Shown here one piece after another: positions 38,013-47,475 of a stretch of 64,000 bases of DNA. Position numbers and translations under genes: made by a program. Numbering within the stretch: the stretch's first letter is position 1; every line of letters starts with the position of its first letter. The stretch is from an uncultured Paracoccaceae bacterium. Lineage in GTDB: Bacteria > Pseudomonadota > Alphaproteobacteria > Rhodobacterales > Rhodobacteraceae. Below the pieces are notes generated by a model. That model did no database searches. It was not told the origin of the DNA and saw nothing but the letters and a program-made list of their open reading frames with translations. The stretch covers positions 124,001-188,000 of the forward strand of contig CALMJS010000019.1 in the NCBI GenBank assembly GCA_937864535.1, written 5' to 3'.

Positions 38013-39800
38013 ATGTCCATTCCTTTGACGCTGACCGACCTCAGAGCTGCCTATTGCGCAGGCGCGACGCCCGCTCAGGTCGTTGAACAGGTCTATGCCC
38101 GTATCGCCGAGGTTGCAGACCCGGCGATGTTCATCGCGCTGCGCGACCTCGACGATGTTCTGGCCGAAGTTGCCGCGCTGGGGGACTATGATCCGGACCG
38201 GCCACTCTGGGGGGTGCCCTTTGCGGTCAAGGACAACATCGACGTGGCGGGTCTGCCGACGACGGCGGCCTGTCCGGCGTGGGAATACCATCCGTCCGAG
38301 GATGCCTTTGTCGTGGCGCGGCTGAGGGCGGCGGGGGCGGTCGTCATCGGCAAAACCAATCTGGACCAGTTTGCCACAGGGTTGGTCGGCGTCCGGTCAC
38401 CCTATGGCGTGCCGCGCAATGCGCTGGACCCCGACATCGTCCCCGGCGGGTCGTCTGCCGGATCGGGCGTCTCTGTCGCCCAAGGGATCGTGGCCTTTGC
38501 GCTTGGCACCGATACCGCCGGGTCGGGGCGGGTTCCGGCCGCTCTGAACAATATCGTCGGGCTCAAGCCGACCTTGGGCGCATGGTCGGCGCGCGGTTCG
38601 GTGCCCGCCTGCCGTTCGGTCGAAACGATTTCGGTCTTTGCCCTGACGGTGCAGGATGCCTATCAGGTGTTTCAGGTCGGCACCGGCTATGACGCGCTCG
38701 ATCCCTATTGCAAACGGATCGCCGCGCCCGACATCGCAGCGGTGCCGGGCGGCCAGATCATCGGCATCCCCGATGCGGCCAGCATCCGGTTTTTCGGTGA
38801 TGACATTCAGGCCGCCAGCTTTCAGGCCAGCGTGGATTTGCTGGCCGCTGCGGGTCATCAGATTAAACCCATTGATTTCGAACCGCTTTTTGCAGTGGCC
38901 GATATGCTCTATCAGGGGGCATGGGTGGCGGAACGCAATACCGTGATCCAGGAATTGCTGGCCACCAATCCGGACGCGGTCCATCCCGTCACCGCGAAAA
39001 TCACCCGCCATGCCGACACCCTGTCCGCCACCGATGCGTTTCGCGGGTTCTACCGCCTGCGCGAACTGGCCCGCAGCGTAGAGCCGGAACTGGCCGCGCT
39101 CGATCTGCTGTGCGTGCCGTCTATCCCGACCTTCTATAGCCGCGCCGACCTCGAGGCCGACCCGATCGGGCCGAATTCGCGTCTGGGCACCTATACGAAC
39201 TTTGTGAATCTGCTGGATATGTGCGGATTGGCGGTGCCGACCCCCGCCCGCAGCGATGGGCGCCCCGGCAGCGTGACGTTGCTGGCTCCCGCCGGCAAGG
39301 ACGCGAAACTGGCCGCCCTGTCCGAATGTCTGGAAATGGCGGGGGCGCGCACACTGGGGGCGACGGGCTGGCCGCGCCCTGACCGCGCCGCGCCGCTGGC
39401 GATTCCCGGCGATCACTCTTTGCTGGCGGTCTGCGGCGCGCATTTGTCGGGCCTGCCGCTGAACGGGCAACTGACCGGACGGGGCGGCTATCTGGTCAGC
39501 GCGACGACCTCTGCGCCCTATTACCGGTTCTATGACCTGAACGAAGCGGGCCTGAAACGCCCCGGTATGGTCCGCAGCCCCGACAAACAGCCGCAGGGCA
39601 TCGCTATCGAGGTCTGGGCGCTGCCGACCCACAGCCTAGGCAGTTTCCTGACCGCGATCCCCGCGCCCTTGGGTCTGGGCAAGGTCGAACTGGCCGATGG
39701 CACATGGGTCACCGGCTTTGTCTGCGAGGCCGCGGGCGTGCAATCCGCCATCGACATCACCGATATCGGCGATTGGCGGCGGTATCTGGCCGGACGCTAG
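38013..39800 (+). CDS. atzF: allophanate hydrolase (AtzF-like, amidase plus C-terminal domain)
   Basis: Amidase signature GGSSAGSGVSVAQGIVAFALGTDTAGSGRVPAALNNIVGLKPTLG, GVPFAVKDNIDVAGLPTTAACPA; C-terminal FLTAIPAPLGLGKVELADG typical of allophanate hydrolase. Confidence 0.9.
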   Translation: MSIPLTLTDLRAAYCAGATPAQVVEQVYARIAEVADPAMFIALRDLDDVLAEVAALGDYDPDRPLWGVPFAVKDNIDVAGLPTTAACPAWEYHPSEDAFVVARLRAAGAVVIGKTNLDQFATGLVGVRSPYGVPRNALDPDIVPGGSSAGSGVSVAQGIVAFALGTDTAGSGRVPAALNNIVGLKPTLGAWSARGSVPACRSVETISVFALTVQDAYQVFQVGTGYDALDPYCKRIAAPDIAAVPGGQIIGIPDAASIRFFGDDIQAASFQASVDLLAAAGHQIKPIDFEPLFAVADMLYQGAWVAERNTVIQELLATNPDAVHPVTAKITRHADTLSATDAFRGFYRLRELARSVEPELAALDLLCVPSIPTFYSRADLEADPIGPNSRLGTYTNFVNLLDMCGLAVPTPARSDGRPGSVTLLAPAGKDAKLAALSECLEMAGARTLGATGWPRPDRAAPLAIPGDHSLLAVCGAHLSGLPLNGQLTGRGGYLVSATTSAPYYRFYDLNEAGLKRPGMVRSPDKQPQGIAIEVWALPTHSLGSFLTAIPAPLGLGKVELADGTWVTGFVCEAAGVQSAIDITDIGDWRRYLAGR

Positions 39801-40597
39801 CGCAGCACCCGGTTCCGGACGGTGCGCAGGAGGCTGCTGCCGACAAAGGCAATCGCCGCCACACAGACAATCGACGGGCCAGCGGGGGTATCCATCACAT
39901 AGGCCCCCTGCAGTCCCAACAGGCCCGAGGCCGCGCCGATCCCTGCGGCCAGGAGGGCCATCTGTTCCGGGGTGCGGGCCAGCGCCCGGGCCGCCGCCGC
40001 CGGAATGACCAGCAGGGCCCCGATCAACAGCGCGCCCACGACCTTGATCGCGACGGCCACCGTCACCGCGAGCGCGACGGTCAGCACCAGTTGTTCGCGC
40101 TTGGGGTCAAATCCCGACGCATAGGCCAGTTCTTCGGACAGGGTGGCGGTCAAGAGGGCCGACCAGCGCCAGCCGATCAACCCGACGACAATTGCCGCAC
40201 CGCCCCAGATCACGGCCAGATCACCGCGCGACACCGCCAGAATGTCTCCGAACAGATAGGCCATCAGGTCAATGCGGATGCCCGACAGGAACGACACCGC
40301 CACCAGACCAAAGGCCAGTGCCGAATGGGCCAGCACGCCCAGTAGCGTGTCCATCCCGTAGCTGCGCCCGCTGAGGGCCGTGACCGTCAGCGCCATGATC
40401 AGCGCGATCGCCACCGCCCCGGCAAAAATCGACATATTCAGCGCCAGCGCCAGCGCGACACCCAGCACAGCAGCATGGGCAGTGGCGTCACCGAAATAGG
40501 CCATCCGCCGCCAGACCACCAGACTGCCCAGCGGACCCGCCGCCAGGGCGACGCCGATTCCGGCCAGCGCGGCGCGGGTCATGAAATCATCAAGCAT
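39797..40597 (-). CDS. znuB: zinc ABC transporter permease
   Basis: GPLGSLVVWRRMAYFGDATAHAAVLGVALA. Confidence 0.92.
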   Translation of the reverse strand: MLDDFMTRAALAGIGVALAAGPLGSLVVWRRMAYFGDATAHAAVLGVALALALNMSIFAGAVAIALIMALTVTALSGRSYGMDTLLGVLAHSALAFGLVAVSFLSGIRIDLMAYLFGDILAVSRGDLAVIWGGAAIVVGLIGWRWSALLTATLSEELAYASGFDPKREQLVLTVALAVTVAVAIKVVGALLIGALLVIPAAAARALARTPEQMALLAAGIGAASGLLGLQGAYVMDTPAGPSIVCVAAIAFVGSSLLRTVRNRVLR

Positions 40598-41373
40598 TAT
40601 TCGGCCGCCTCTGTCGGATGATGGGCATGGGAATGGCCTGCCGCATGGGGGTGGGAACAGGTTTCATCATGCGCGTGGTCATGTTCGTGCCGATAGAGCG
40701 CCAGCGCCCCGCCGGTGCCGGTGCCGAACAGCGCGCGGTATTCCGGCGCGGCCGAGACGATTTCCGGCGTGCCCTCACAGCAGACATGACCGTTGAGGCA
40801 GATCACCCTGTCAGAGGCGCTCATCACCACATGCAGTTCATGGCTGATCATCAGCACCGCGCAGCCGGTCTGACGGCGCACCTCTTCGATCTGCTGATAG
40901 AACGCCGCCGATCCGGGCTGGTCCAGCCCCTGCGTCGCCTCGTCCAGCAGCAGGATTTCCGGCTCCGAAATCAGGGCACGGGCCAGCAGAACCCGCTGCA
41001 TCTGGCCGCCGGACAGGCCGGACATCTGTTCGCCCGACAGATCCGGCACCCCGGCGCGGTCCAGCGCCCGCAGACACTCGGCCCGACTGGCGTGGCGCGG
41101 CAGGTTCAGGAACCGCTCGACCGTCATCGGCAGCGTCGGGTCGATATGCAGCTTTTGCGGAACATAGCCGATCCGCAGCCCCGGTTTTTGCCGGATGGTC
41201 CCGGTTTTCGGGCGGACCGCGCCGATCAGCGCCCGCAAGAGCGTGGTTTTGCCGGACCCGTTCGGTCCGACGATGGTAACGATTTCCCCCGGCGCGATGG
41301 TCAGGGACACGTTGCGCAAAATCGGCGCACTGCCATATCCGACCGTGATCCGGTCCACAGTGATCAGGCTCAT
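40597..41373 (-). CDS. znuC: zinc ABC transporter ATP-binding protein
   Basis: IVGPNGSGKTTLLRALIGAVRPKTG, MSGLSGGQMQRVLLARALISEPEILLLDEATQGLD; ATGA overlap with zur. Confidence 0.93.
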   Translation of the reverse strand: MSLITVDRITVGYGSAPILRNVSLTIAPGEIVTIVGPNGSGKTTLLRALIGAVRPKTGTIRQKPGLRIGYVPQKLHIDPTLPMTVERFLNLPRHASRAECLRALDRAGVPDLSGEQMSGLSGGQMQRVLLARALISEPEILLLDEATQGLDQPGSAAFYQQIEEVRRQTGCAVLMISHELHVVMSASDRVICLNGHVCCEGTPEIVSAAPEYRALFGTGTGGALALYRHEHDHAHDETCSHPHAAGHSHAHHPTEAAE

Positions 41374-41876
41374 GATGCGGCCTTTTGGGCGCAGGTGGGG
41401 CAGAGGCCCACGGCCTCGATCATCGTGCCTTCGATCTGGAAACCGGTCGCCTTGGCGGCATCGCCAAGGATGCCGCGGGCGGGAGAGGAATGCGCCTCGG
41501 CCACGGATTGGCAATCACGGCAGATCATAAAGGCCGGAGAATGCGTCGCTCCGGGATGGGCGCAGGCGATAAAGGCGTTCAGCCGCTCGATTTTATGGGC
41601 AAAGCCGTTGGCGACCAGAAATTCCAGCGCGCGATAGGCCACAGGCGGTTGCGACCCGTAGCCCGCATCACGCAGCAGGTCGAGCATTTCATAGGCGCCA
41701 ATCGCCCGATGCTCGCGCAGCAGAAATTCCAGCGCGCTGCGCCGAACCGGCGTGAACCGCAGCCCATGTTCGGCGCAATGCGCCTCGGCGGCGGCAATCG
41801 CGGTGTCGATGCAGCCGGCATGATCATGGGCCTCGAACCCCAAGGGATCAGAATGGGCGCTGTTGCCACTTGTCAT
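41370..41876 (-). CDS. zur: Fur-family zinc regulator Zur
   Basis: LRFTPVRRSALEFLLREHRAIGAYEMLDLLRDAGYGSQPPVAYRALEFLVANGFAHKIE; C-terminal CPTC and CRDC motifs. Confidence 0.93.
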   Translation of the reverse strand: MTSGNSAHSDPLGFEAHDHAGCIDTAIAAAEAHCAEHGLRFTPVRRSALEFLLREHRAIGAYEMLDLLRDAGYGSQPPVAYRALEFLVANGFAHKIERLNAFIACAHPGATHSPAFMICRDCQSVAEAHSSPARGILGDAAKATGFQIEGTMIEAVGLCPTCAQKAAS

Positions 41877-41920
41877 GTTATTACATTTCCTGTACTCGAC
41901 CTGAAATGTTATAAAATCAC
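41875..41920. promoter_or_regulatory. Two Zur-box-like half-palindromes: ATGTTATTACATTTC (41875..41889) and GAAATGTTATAAAATCAC (41903..41920)
   Basis: Both resemble the GAAATGTTATA...ATAACATTTC consensus and occupy the short zur/znuA divergent gap. Confidence 0.72.
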
Positions 41921-41932
41921 ATGAGGCCCCAG

Positions 41933-42916
41933 ATGTCCAGAAATATTGCCCTGATCGCCGCCGCCGCCGGATTTGTATCGAGCGCAGCCGTGGCAGACGG
42001 CCCCGCCGTCGTCACCGATATTGCGCCGGTGCATTCTCTCGTGGCGCGGGTGATGCAGGGGGTGGGGACGCCGACGCTGATCGTTGCACCGGGGGCGAGC
42101 GAACATGAATATACGCTGCGCCCCTCGGACGCGCAGGCGTTGCAGGACGCCGATCTGCTGGTCTGGATCGGGCCGGACCTGACGCCTTGGCTGGCGGAGG
42201 CGAAACCGACGATGACCGAGGCGCTTGATCTCGAACTCAGCGAAACCGTCGGCGTGCTGCAATTGCCGCTCCGCGAGTCGGCGGCGTTCGAACCGCATTC
42301 CCATGACGAGGACAGTCACGGCCATGAGGCGCATGACGATCATGACGACCATGCGGATCACGAGGAGCAAGACGAACACGAAGGGCACGCGCACGGCACC
42401 TATGATCCGCATCTGTGGCTGTCGATCGACAATGCGTCGGGCTGGCTGCCAGAGATTGCCGCAATGCTGGGGCAGATCGATCCCGACCACGCGCAGGCCT
42501 ATGTCGCCAACGCTGTCGCAGGTCAGGCCGAATTGGCGGCCCTGCAACAGGAAATTTCGGCCATGCTGGACCCGGTGCGCGGGCGCAATTTCATCGTGTT
42601 CCATGACGCCTATCAGTATTTCGAACACGACTTTGACTTCCCGGCCTCGGGGTCCATCGCGCTCTCGGATGCCTCGGACCCCAGCCCGTCGCGGATTGCA
42701 GAGATCCAAGAGGTCATCCAGACCCGGGACATCCGCTGTGTCATGTCAGAGCCGCAATATAACCCCGGCATCGTCGCGGCGGTGATGGACGGCACGGACG
42801 CCACCACCGGCGTTCTGGACCCGCTGGGCGCGGGGCTGGAGCCGGGTGTCGATCTCTACCCGACCCTGCTAGGGGACCTGGCGAAGTCCCTGACCGACTG
42901 TTTGGCTGCCGAATGA
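41933..42916 (+). CDS. znuA: zinc ABC transporter substrate-binding protein
   Basis: His-rich loop HSHDEDSHGHEAHDDHDDHADHEEQDEHEGHAHGTYDPHLWLS; start set at MSRNIALIAAA. Confidence 0.95.
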   Translation: MSRNIALIAAAAGFVSSAAVADGPAVVTDIAPVHSLVARVMQGVGTPTLIVAPGASEHEYTLRPSDAQALQDADLLVWIGPDLTPWLAEAKPTMTEALDLELSETVGVLQLPLRESAAFEPHSHDEDSHGHEAHDDHDDHADHEEQDEHEGHAHGTYDPHLWLSIDNASGWLPEIAAMLGQIDPDHAQAYVANAVAGQAELAALQQEISAMLDPVRGRNFIVFHDAYQYFEHDFDFPASGSIALSDASDPSPSRIAEIQEVIQTRDIRCVMSEPQYNPGIVAAVMDGTDATTGVLDPLGAGLEPGVDLYPTLLGDLAKSLTDCLAAE

Positions 42917-42924
42917 AACGGACC

Positions 42925-42950
42925 GGCGGCGCGGCCAGAGCTGCGCCGCC
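42925..42950 (+). terminator. stem-loop GGCGGCGC...GCGCCGCC after znuA
   Basis: 8-bp perfect inverted repeat 9 bp after stop; no strong T-run. Confidence 0.45.
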
Positions 42951-43119
42951 ACCCCGGTTTGGGCCGCCTCATGGTCAGGTTGTCCTGACTTTCCACCGCA
43001 ACCTTTCTGATTGTTTTGACCAAAAGGTTGACTCCTGAGACTCTGTTCTAAAAACCTTATTCCATATTGCTCAATATCAGCCCCAAACGGGCGAAATACC
43101 AATTTGGAGGAGGTTTGCG

Positions 43120-44928
43120 GTGACTTTGACGCTCTTGGACGAATATTCCCTCAGCGATGTGAATTCGATTTTCACCCTGAAATACGGGTTCGAGGCGCGG
43201 ATCACCGCCCTGTCCGACGGGCGCATCGCCGCGACATGGAGCGAGACCTTTGGCGACAAACACATCCACCTGCGGCTGTTCAACGCCGATGGCAGCCCCG
43301 CCGGAGCCAGTCAGGTCGTCAGTGACAGCCTGAGCTACACCAACGGCGATAGCCAGATCAGCGCCCTGTCGAACGGCGGCTTTGTTGTGACTTGGTCCAA
43401 GAACGTGTCGAGCGGCGAGGATAACATCTATGCCCGCGTCTATGGCGCGGACGCGCAACCGACCGGCGCATCGTTTCTGGTGTCGCCCGATGGCGGGAAC
43501 GTCAACTCGACCGCCGATGACGACCGGTTTGCCGATGTGCTCGGGCTTGCCGATGGCAGCACGGTCTTTGTCTGGGAGGCACGCGGACCTAACGATCTCT
43601 ACGCGCGGGTTCTGGCCGCCGATGGCGTGACGCTGGGCGCGCCGGTGATGATCAACACCGCAGGCGAAGACGCCCGCATGGTGCAATTGGCCAATGGCGA
43701 TGTGCTGGTCCTGATCGGGCAATCGTCCAACACCGGGCTCACCATTCGGCTGTCCGGCCCCGATCTAACCAGCGCCCCGCAGGGCGTCCCCGGTGCCACG
43801 GACCCGGTGGTGATCGCGCTGGATCAGGCCCCCGGCGAACTGACCTATATGGTGTCCGCCGCGCCGAACCCCATTCAACCGCTCGCCTCCGGCGGGTTCG
43901 TGATGTGCTACCGTTTCGACACGGACATTCGCTATGACACCCCGATCGATGTGCTGCGGCTGGAATGGTACGACGCGGCGGGCACGCTGGAACGGCAGGT
44001 CGATATGGACATTCCCGCCCCGGCAGGGGGCGAGGAATACAGCCTTGGCCAGTTGATCCCGCTGCCGGACGACCGTCTGGTGCTGATCTGGCAGGTCAAA
44101 TCCCAGACCGAGGACTTTAACCTGATGGTGCAACTGCTGAACGCGGACGGCACCGCCGATGGCGCGGCGCAGGCATTGACCAATTCGAACATCGGGATTC
44201 AATCCCTGTACGAGGCCGTTCTGCTGGAAAATGGCAATGTCGCGGTGACTTGGGCGGATGGCTCGAACCTCGCCGTCGAGGGCGGCATCGACCCGATCCA
44301 CATCCGCGTGATCGAAATTGCCGAGGCCGTCGATCCCTATGGCGCGACGAATGGCAACGATGTGCTCAGCGGGACCAACGCTGTCGACCTGATCCATGGT
44401 CTGGACGGCAACGACGTGCTGCGCGGTCTGGGCGGCGGAGACAGCCTCTCGGGCGGGGCGGGCAACGATCGGCTGCTGGGGCAGGGCGGCAATGACTGGC
44501 TGACCGGAGAGGCCGGACGTGACCGGCTGGATGGCGGCACCGGCAAGGACTATCTGGACGGCGGCATCGGCAATGACATCCTCAAGGGCGGCCTCGGTCA
44601 GGATGTGATGGTGGGCGGCGCTGGTCAGGACACCTTTGTCTTTAACACTGCGCGCGACAGTGGCGCGACCAACCGAACCCGCGATACCATCGCCGATTTC
44701 CAACGCGGCGTGGATAAAATCGACCTCGGCAAACTCGATGCCGTCACCACGATCAGCGGCAATCAGGACTTTGTCTTTATTGGAAAATCGGTGTTTTCAG
44801 GCACGGCGGGCGAACTGCGCTTTGCCGCCGGTCGCCTGTCTGCCGACCTCGATGGCGACGGGCAGGCGGACTTTCAGGTCGATCTGACCGCGGTCAAACT
44901 GCTCGGGGTGGATGATTTCATCCTGTAG
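43120..44928 (+). CDS. RTX calcium-binding (hemolysin-type repeat) protein, GTG start
   Basis: GGxGxDxxx nonapeptides: GLDGNDVLRGLGGGDSLSGGAGNDRLLGQGGNDWLTGEAGRDRLDGGTGKDYLDGGIGNDILKGG; C-terminal DTIADFQRGVDKIDL; RBS GGAGGAGG. Confidence 0.92.
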   Translation: MTLTLLDEYSLSDVNSIFTLKYGFEARITALSDGRIAATWSETFGDKHIHLRLFNADGSPAGASQVVSDSLSYTNGDSQISALSNGGFVVTWSKNVSSGEDNIYARVYGADAQPTGASFLVSPDGGNVNSTADDDRFADVLGLADGSTVFVWEARGPNDLYARVLAADGVTLGAPVMINTAGEDARMVQLANGDVLVLIGQSSNTGLTIRLSGPDLTSAPQGVPGATDPVVIALDQAPGELTYMVSAAPNPIQPLASGGFVMCYRFDTDIRYDTPIDVLRLEWYDAAGTLERQVDMDIPAPAGGEEYSLGQLIPLPDDRLVLIWQVKSQTEDFNLMVQLLNADGTADGAAQALTNSNIGIQSLYEAVLLENGNVAVTWADGSNLAVEGGIDPIHIRVIEIAEAVDPYGATNGNDVLSGTNAVDLIHGLDGNDVLRGLGGGDSLSGGAGNDRLLGQGGNDWLTGEAGRDRLDGGTGKDYLDGGIGNDILKGGLGQDVMVGGAGQDTFVFNTARDSGATNRTRDTIADFQRGVDKIDLGKLDAVTTISGNQDFVFIGKSVFSGTAGELRFAAGRLSADLDGDGQADFQVDLTAVKLLGVDDFIL

Positions 44929-44991
44929 CGTGGCTCTGGCAATCCGCTCCTGAGTGCCTATGTCAGCACGACACATCGCATAGGAGCGGAC

Positions 44992-45618
44992 ATGACCAGC
45001 GAAACGCCAAAGGACCATTGGGATCAGGTTTATCGGGACAAGCGCAAGACATCCTCTGGCACGCCGAGCGCTATTCTGGTCCGCGTCACCGCGGATTTGC
45101 CTGCGGGCCGCTCGCTCGATCTGGGATCGTCGAACGGTGACGATGTGATCTGGCTGGCAGGGCAGGGCTGGGACGCGCTTGGCTATGACATTTCGTCGGT
45201 GGCCTGCGACCGTGCGACGGCGCGGGCGGCTGATCTGGGCCTGTCCGAGCGTGCCCGCTTTGCGGCGCGCGATCTGTCGGCCGGTTTGCCTGACGGGTCC
45301 TATGATCTGGTAACGGCGCTGTTTTTCCAGTCCAAGGTCGATTTGCCACGCCGTCAGATACTGCGTCAGGCCGCCAATGTGGTGGCGCCGGGCGGGGTGT
45401 TGTTGGTGGTCTCGCATGCCGCGCCGCCACCGTGGAGCAATATGCCCGCCGATCCTGACCACTTTCCGACGCTGGAGCAGGAATTGGCCGATCTGGCCGA
45501 CGTGACCCGAGGCTGGCAAGAGGTCGAGGCACAGATCGTCAGCCGCATCGGCAAATCCCCCGAAGGCGAAGCGGTCGATCTGCTGGACAACGTAGTTCTG
45601 CTGCGGCGTCCGGCCTAA
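44992..45618 (+). CDS. class I SAM-dependent methyltransferase
   Basis: GRSLDLGSSNGDDVIWLAGQGWDALGYDISSVACDRATARA. Confidence 0.88.
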   Translation: MTSETPKDHWDQVYRDKRKTSSGTPSAILVRVTADLPAGRSLDLGSSNGDDVIWLAGQGWDALGYDISSVACDRATARAADLGLSERARFAARDLSAGLPDGSYDLVTALFFQSKVDLPRRQILRQAANVVAPGGVLLVVSHAAPPPWSNMPADPDHFPTLEQELADLADVTRGWQEVEAQIVSRIGKSPEGEAVDLLDNVVLLRRPA

Positions 45619-45691
45619 GGTCGCCATTGTCGGGGGGCACTGCCCCATGCCAAACTCGCCCCGGGGTCGAGAACGCGGAGGGCGACGATCA

Positions 45692-46405
45692 ATGGACTGG
45701 CTATTGGCACCAATTGATCCGGACCGGGCGCATGCGGTCGGCCTGATCATCAGCCTGCATGGACGTGTCATGACACTGGCTTGGGTGATCATCGCGCCTT
45801 TGGCGGTGGTCATCGCCCGCTATCTCAAGGTTACGCCCCGACAGGACTGGCCGCGCCAATTGGACAACAAATTTTGGTGGTATGCCCATTATTGGGGCCA
45901 AATGTCGGTGTTCTGGCTCAGCATGATCGGGTTGGGGTTGATCCTGACCGTGGCGGCGGGTGGGACCACACACGGGCGGCTGGGAATTATGCTGTTGGGT
46001 CTGTTGCTGGCACAGGTGGGCCTGGGACTGCGGCGCGGGCGCAAGGGTGGACCGACCTCTGCGGACGGCAATCCGCGCGGTGACCACTACGATATGACGC
46101 CGTGGCGGGTGTTCTTTGAGTATGCGCATAAATCGCTGGGCTATCTGCTGATCCTGCTGTCGGTCGGCGTCGTGCTCTTGGGCCTGTGGCAGGCGAATGC
46201 ACCGCGCTGGATGTGGGCCATGATTGCCCTTTGGTGGGCCGTCCTGATCTGCGGCGCGGCCATCGCTCAGACTCGGGGGATGGCGATTGATACCTATCAG
46301 GCGATCTGGGGCCCCGATCCGAAACACCCCGGCAACCACCGCAAACCCATCGGCTTTGGCATCCGACAGATCACGGCGCGCAGCGAGTCTGATAAATTAA
46401 CATAA
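45692..46405 (+). CDS. cytochrome b561 domain membrane protein
   Basis: ISLHGRVMTLAWVIIAPLAVVIARY, NKFWWYAHYWGQMSVF, HKSLGYLLILLSVG heme-His helices. Confidence 0.8.
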   Translation: MDWLLAPIDPDRAHAVGLIISLHGRVMTLAWVIIAPLAVVIARYLKVTPRQDWPRQLDNKFWWYAHYWGQMSVFWLSMIGLGLILTVAAGGTTHGRLGIMLLGLLLAQVGLGLRRGRKGGPTSADGNPRGDHYDMTPWRVFFEYAHKSLGYLLILLSVGVVLLGLWQANAPRWMWAMIALWWAVLICGAAIAQTRGMAIDTYQAIWGPDPKHPGNHRKPIGFGIRQITARSESDKLT

Positions 46406-46467
46406 TCTCTATTATAGGTTTGGAAGCCCTGGACCGACCCAAGCCCCTTGTGACTATGATAGCACGA

Positions 46468-47418
46468 TCAGTTCAACACACTCCGCTGCGAAACCGGAGT
46501 CTGGCCGAATTGCGCCCGGTACATCCGTGAAAAATGCGAGGTGGACTGGAAACCGCAGGCCAGACCGATATTGGTGACCGATTGTTCGCTCTGAACCAGC
46601 AGATTGCGGGCGCGATGCAGCCGCATTTCCATGAAATACTGTTTGGGCGTCGCGTTCAGATAGCGGGCGAATAACCGCTCGAGCTGCCGGGTGGAAATCC
46701 CGACCTCGCGCGCGATCATGCTGGGGGACAACGGGGTTTCCATCGACCGCTCCATGACTTCGACCGCCCGCACGAGGTGGACATTGCGCATCCCATAGCG
46801 CGATTGCAGCGACACGCGCTGCGGCGCCGATCCTTCGCGGACGGCGTTATAGACCATCTGGTCGGCAACCTCGGTCGCCAGCGTCTTGCCGTGGTCCTTG
46901 GCGATCAGGTGCAGCATTAAATCCGCCGCAGCCGTCCCGCCGGATGCTGTGACGATCTTTTCATGCGCGACGAACACGCTGCGCACCAGTTGCACATCGG
47001 GAAACACTTCGAGGAACAGATCATGCCACGACCAATGGACCGCCGTATCCAGATCGTCCAGAAACCCGGCCTTGGCCAGCACATAGGCCCCCGAACAGAT
47101 CCCGCCCAGCGGCGTGCCCGCCACCCGTTCGCGTCTGAGCCAATTCAGGATGCCGGGCGAAGTATGCTGCTGTACGTTCATCCCCGAAATCACGAAAATC
47201 CGGTCGCATTTCACCGTCGGCACCAACCCCTGATTGGTGAGCGTGACCGAGCCGTTCGAACAGGTGGCCGAGGCGCCGTCTTCGCTGACCAATGTCCAGC
47301 GATAGAGGTCGCGGCCAGACACCAGATTGGCGATGCGCAGCGGTTCGATCGCACAGGAAAACGCGATGTGCGTAAATTCTGGCAGCAGGAGAAATGTGAA
47401 ATGCGTGGGTTTGTTCAT
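46468..47418 (-). CDS. GlxA-family AraC-type regulator (DJ-1/PfpI-like domain plus AraC HTH)
   Basis: FTFLLLPEFTHIAFSCAIEPLRIANLVSGR; HTH ...NIGLACGFQSTSHFSRMYRAQFGQTP. Confidence 0.9.
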   Translation of the reverse strand: MNKPTHFTFLLLPEFTHIAFSCAIEPLRIANLVSGRDLYRWTLVSEDGASATCSNGSVTLTNQGLVPTVKCDRIFVISGMNVQQHTSPGILNWLRRERVAGTPLGGICSGAYVLAKAGFLDDLDTAVHWSWHDLFLEVFPDVQLVRSVFVAHEKIVTASGGTAAADLMLHLIAKDHGKTLATEVADQMVYNAVREGSAPQRVSLQSRYGMRNVHLVRAVEVMERSMETPLSPSMIAREVGISTRQLERLFARYLNATPKQYFMEMRLHRARNLLVQSEQSVTNIGLACGFQSTSHFSRMYRAQFGQTPVSQRSVLN

Positions 47419-47475
47419 CGCAACATGGCCTTGGGATAAGGGCCGCCCGCGATAGGACGGCCCCGGAGTCATCGC

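Noticed and set aside
38397-39632. 411-aa minus-strand ORF opposite atzF
   Set aside because: Shadow ORF; atzF on plus strand is well supported
42300-42400. Repetitive CATGACGATCATGACGACCATG tract
   Set aside because: Codes for the ZnuA His/Asp-rich zinc loop
44340-44640. Tandem-repeat-like GGCGGC...AACGAC pattern
   Set aside because: Explained by RTX nonapeptide codons rather than a DNA repeat element or CRISPR
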